A DNA stretch of 5,447 bases from Clostridia bacterium (GTDB taxonomy: Bacteria; Bacillota_A; Clostridia; UMGS1810): contig JAFSBJ010000018.1 of the NCBI GenBank assembly GCA_017437345.1, forward strand, positions 1 through 5,447, written 5' to 3'. Made by a program: the position numbers and the translations under genes. The notes under the pieces are model-generated. The model worked only from the letters and a program-made list of their open reading frames with translations, searched no databases and was not told the DNA's origin. Below, piece by piece: positions 5,398 to 5,447 of the stretch (within the stretch, counting starts at the first letter, position 1; each line of letters starts with the position of its first letter).

Positions 5398-5424
5398 CAC
5401 GCCCCGTCAAAGTCGTGTTATTTT
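5391..5424 (+). terminator. Intrinsic terminator of the small-peptide unit
   Basis: AAAATAACACG (5391-5401) pairs perfectly with CGTGTTATTTT (5414-5424), an 11-bp stem with a 12-nt loop, CCCCGTCAAAGT. The TAA stop (5395-5397) is inside the stem. A- and T-runs on both sides mean it could also terminate a convergent transcript coming from the right, as in type I loci whose toxin and antitoxin RNAs share a terminator. The remaining bases to 5447 show nothing identifiable. Confidence 0.75.
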
Positions 5425-5447
5425 AAAAAATTAACTGTCTTTGGCAT

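Noticed and set aside
5330..5410. Minus-strand promoter inside the peptide gene (TTGACG at 5410-5405) as the start of an antitoxin RNA
   Set aside because: The -35 is good, but the best -10 at 16-18 bp spacing is only about TATGGA. The -35 also lies in the terminator loop, so the match is probably accidental.

Overview
The window looks like chromosomal DNA from a low-GC, endospore-forming Firmicute, most likely an anaerobic Clostridia member. The reasons are the AT-rich codon use, strong AGGAGG-type ribosome binding sites, two textbook SigA promoters with 17-bp spacers, a MutS2 with a C-terminal Smr domain, and a spmA-spmB pair, which is restricted to endospore formers. Family assignments come from motifs read by eye, since no search could be run. 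All genes I can support are on the + strand.

Layout. Bases 1-1357 hold the C-terminal part of mutS2; its Walker A region lies left of the window. Bases 1354-1493 are a non-coding palindromic element: heptad-repeat arms around a GC-rich hairpin, then a second perfect hairpin. A SigA promoter (1546-1574) then drives a three-gene operon: a Wzz/CpsC-type chain-length co-polymerase and kinase activator (1644-2333, TTG start), a CpsD-type bacterial tyrosine kinase with a tyrosine-rich tail (2348-3205), and a CpsB/Wzh-type PHP-family tyrosine phosphatase (3221-3943). The operon ends at an 18-bp-stem terminator (3950-3989). A second, shorter element of the same architecture as the first follows at 3998-4101. 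Next come spmA (4113-4691) and spmB (4688-5212), coupled by an ATGA overlap.

The last 230 bases form a compact, self-contained transcription unit. It has a SigA promoter (5224-5252), a leader of about 70 nt whose 3' part can fold over the Shine-Dalgarno, a 22-codon ORF for a hydrophobic peptide ending in two lysines (5329-5397), and an intrinsic terminator whose stem contains the stop codon (5391-5424). This resembles the toxin half of a type I toxin-antitoxin or holin-like toxin locus. It is the most interesting item here, although the antitoxin RNA is not demonstrated.

How the genes relate. CpsC, CpsD and CpsB form one phosphoregulatory circuit (membrane activator, autophosphorylating kinase, phosphatase) that normally controls capsule or exopolysaccharide chain export. 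Here it has its own promoter and terminator, and no glycosyltransferase, flippase or polymerase gene is next to it. SpmA and SpmB act together in spore core dehydration. MutS2 is a separate DNA/ribosome quality-control function and is probably a chance neighbour.
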